This document shows, one piece after another, positions 5,425 through 6,055 of a stretch of 6,055 nucleotides of DNA. Numbering within the stretch: position 1 is the first letter of the stretch; each line of letters starts with the position of its first letter. The translations under genes were made by a program, and so were the position numbers. Source of the DNA: Candidatus Bathyarchaeota archaeon. GTDB taxonomy: Archaea; Thermoproteota; Bathyarchaeia; TCS64. Below the pieces are notes generated by a model. It was not told the DNA's origin. It did no database searches and saw only the letters and a list, made by a program, of their open reading frames with translations. The stretch is from assembly GCA_030608725.1 (NCBI GenBank), contig JAUWDP010000075.1, forward strand, positions 1 to 6,055, written 5' to 3'.

Positions 5425-5976
5425 ATGGCCAGAATCAAGCGCGAGATCAAGGAGTCCTATGATAACCTCGGCGGTAGGCTGTACGACATCAGATATGAGG
5501 AGGAGCAGAGGGAAAAATACGAAACTATACTTGCTGAGGTGGAGGTAAGCGAACGCGAAATCATTCTGGACAACGGATGCGGAACCGGTCTTCTGTTTGA
5601 ATATTTGAGTACCACTGCTGTTGGGTTAGATGTCTCCTCAAGGTTACTATCGAAGGCACTATCGCGAATCCAGGATGTGTATGATAAGCACTTGATTCAA
5701 GGAGATGCCGAGAACCTACCACTACGAAATAATGTGTTCAGCAGGATCTTTGCGATAACCCTGATACAGAACACACCAAACACGGCTAGAGCCCTAGAGG
5801 AGATATCCCGCGTTGGCTACAGGGGTACCCTTGTGGTCGTTACGGCATTGAAGAAGGCCTTCTCTGAGGTGGTTTTCAGGAATATAATCGAATCAGCGGG
5901 ATTCGTGATTACGAATTTTATAGATGACGAGAAACTTTCAGACATAATAGCTATATTATCATTAAGGGTATTCTAA
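5425..5976 (+). CDS. Class I SAM-dependent methyltransferase, substrate unknown
   Basis: From ATG 5425 the product is 183 aa, a small single-domain Rossmann methyltransferase. Residues 1-35 are a charged, helical cap (KREIKESYDNLGGRLYDIRYEEEQREKYE). ILDNGCGTGLL (47-57) is the SAM-binding motif I. VGLDVS (67-72) carries the acidic Asp69 expected to hold the ribose. GDAENLPL (93-100) is the loop that contacts adenine, and FAITLIQNTPN (109-119) is motif IV. The chain ends in SLRVF, a plausible last strand, so it looks complete. The layout recalls small UbiE/Methyltransf_11-like archaeal enzymes; nothing shows whether it modifies RNA, protein or a small molecule. ATG 5326 would add 33 residues that look unlike the family and overlap two dyads, so I prefer 5425. 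It uses more A/T-ending codons than kbl, tdh or ilvD, hinting at a different history or lower expression. Confidence 0.88.
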   Translation: MARIKREIKESYDNLGGRLYDIRYEEEQREKYETILAEVEVSEREIILDNGCGTGLLFEYLSTTAVGLDVSSRLLSKALSRIQDVYDKHLIQGDAENLPLRNNVFSRIFAITLIQNTPNTARALEEISRVGYRGTLVVVTALKKAFSEVVFRNIIESAGFVITNFIDDEKLSDIIAILSLRVF

Positions 5977-6007
5977 ATGTAATTTATTTATGATGTTCTT
6001 AATTTCA

Positions 6008-6021
6008 GAAACTTTTTATAT
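6008..6021 (+). promoter_or_regulatory. BRE/TATA promoter near the right edge
   Basis: GAAACTTTTTATAT is a good match to a combined archaeal BRE and TATA box. Transcription would start near 6042-6044, so a gene probably begins at or just beyond the window edge. A TTG at 6042 is in the right place for a leaderless start, but too little sequence remains to test it. Confidence 0.5.
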
Positions 6022-6055
6022 CTATTTGATGGGCTAAATAGTTGAACCTTACATA

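Noticed and set aside
1..6055. Possible defence system, mobile element or CRISPR array
   Set aside because: No transposase, integrase, nuclease or toxin-antitoxin signature was seen, and no spaced direct repeats or terminal repeats. The genes are metabolic, regulatory or a methyltransferase without DNA-methylase motifs.

Overview
The window looks like archaeal chromosomal DNA. The evidence is the short AT-rich gaps with TATA-like boxes about 25 bases ahead of candidate starts, the near absence of Shine-Dalgarno sites, oligo-T tracts after genes, heavy use of AGG/AGA arginine codons, and the protein types present (an epimerase-type threonine dehydrogenase and an IlvD that reads like methanogen/archaeal forms). 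I cannot place it below the domain level with confidence. The IlvD variant hints at an anaerobic or microaerobic lifestyle.

Layout, left to right. Bases 76-1272 (minus) encode glycine C-acetyltransferase (Kbl). Divergent from it, 1369-2340 (plus) encodes the NAD-dependent, short-chain-dehydrogenase-type L-threonine 3-dehydrogenase. Together they form the complete two-step route from threonine to glycine plus acetyl-CoA, driven from a 96-base shared promoter region. Bases 2440-3150 (plus) encode an unassigned protein with two winged-helix-like segments. It is preceded by a perfect 9-bp inverted repeat lying between its TATA-like box and its expected transcription start, so it is probably a self-regulated DNA-binding protein. 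Convergent with it, 3272-5008 (minus) encodes dihydroxy-acid dehydratase (IlvD), which acts in branched-chain amino acid synthesis. A gap of about 416 bases follows, rich in dyad symmetries. Bases 5425-5976 (plus) then encode a small class I SAM-dependent methyltransferase of unknown substrate. A good BRE/TATA element at the right edge suggests another gene just outside.

How the genes may work together: Tdh and Kbl clearly belong together. The winged-helix protein between Tdh and IlvD could control its own gene and possibly these amino-acid genes, but that is inference from position alone. The methyltransferase has no visible functional link to the rest.

The coding content is mostly ordinary metabolism. 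The parts worth a second look are regulatory: a dyad in every promoter gap, an overlapping 37-codon upstream reading frame at ilvD, and a palindrome-rich leader before the methyltransferase. I see no mobile element, CRISPR array, tRNA or rRNA gene.
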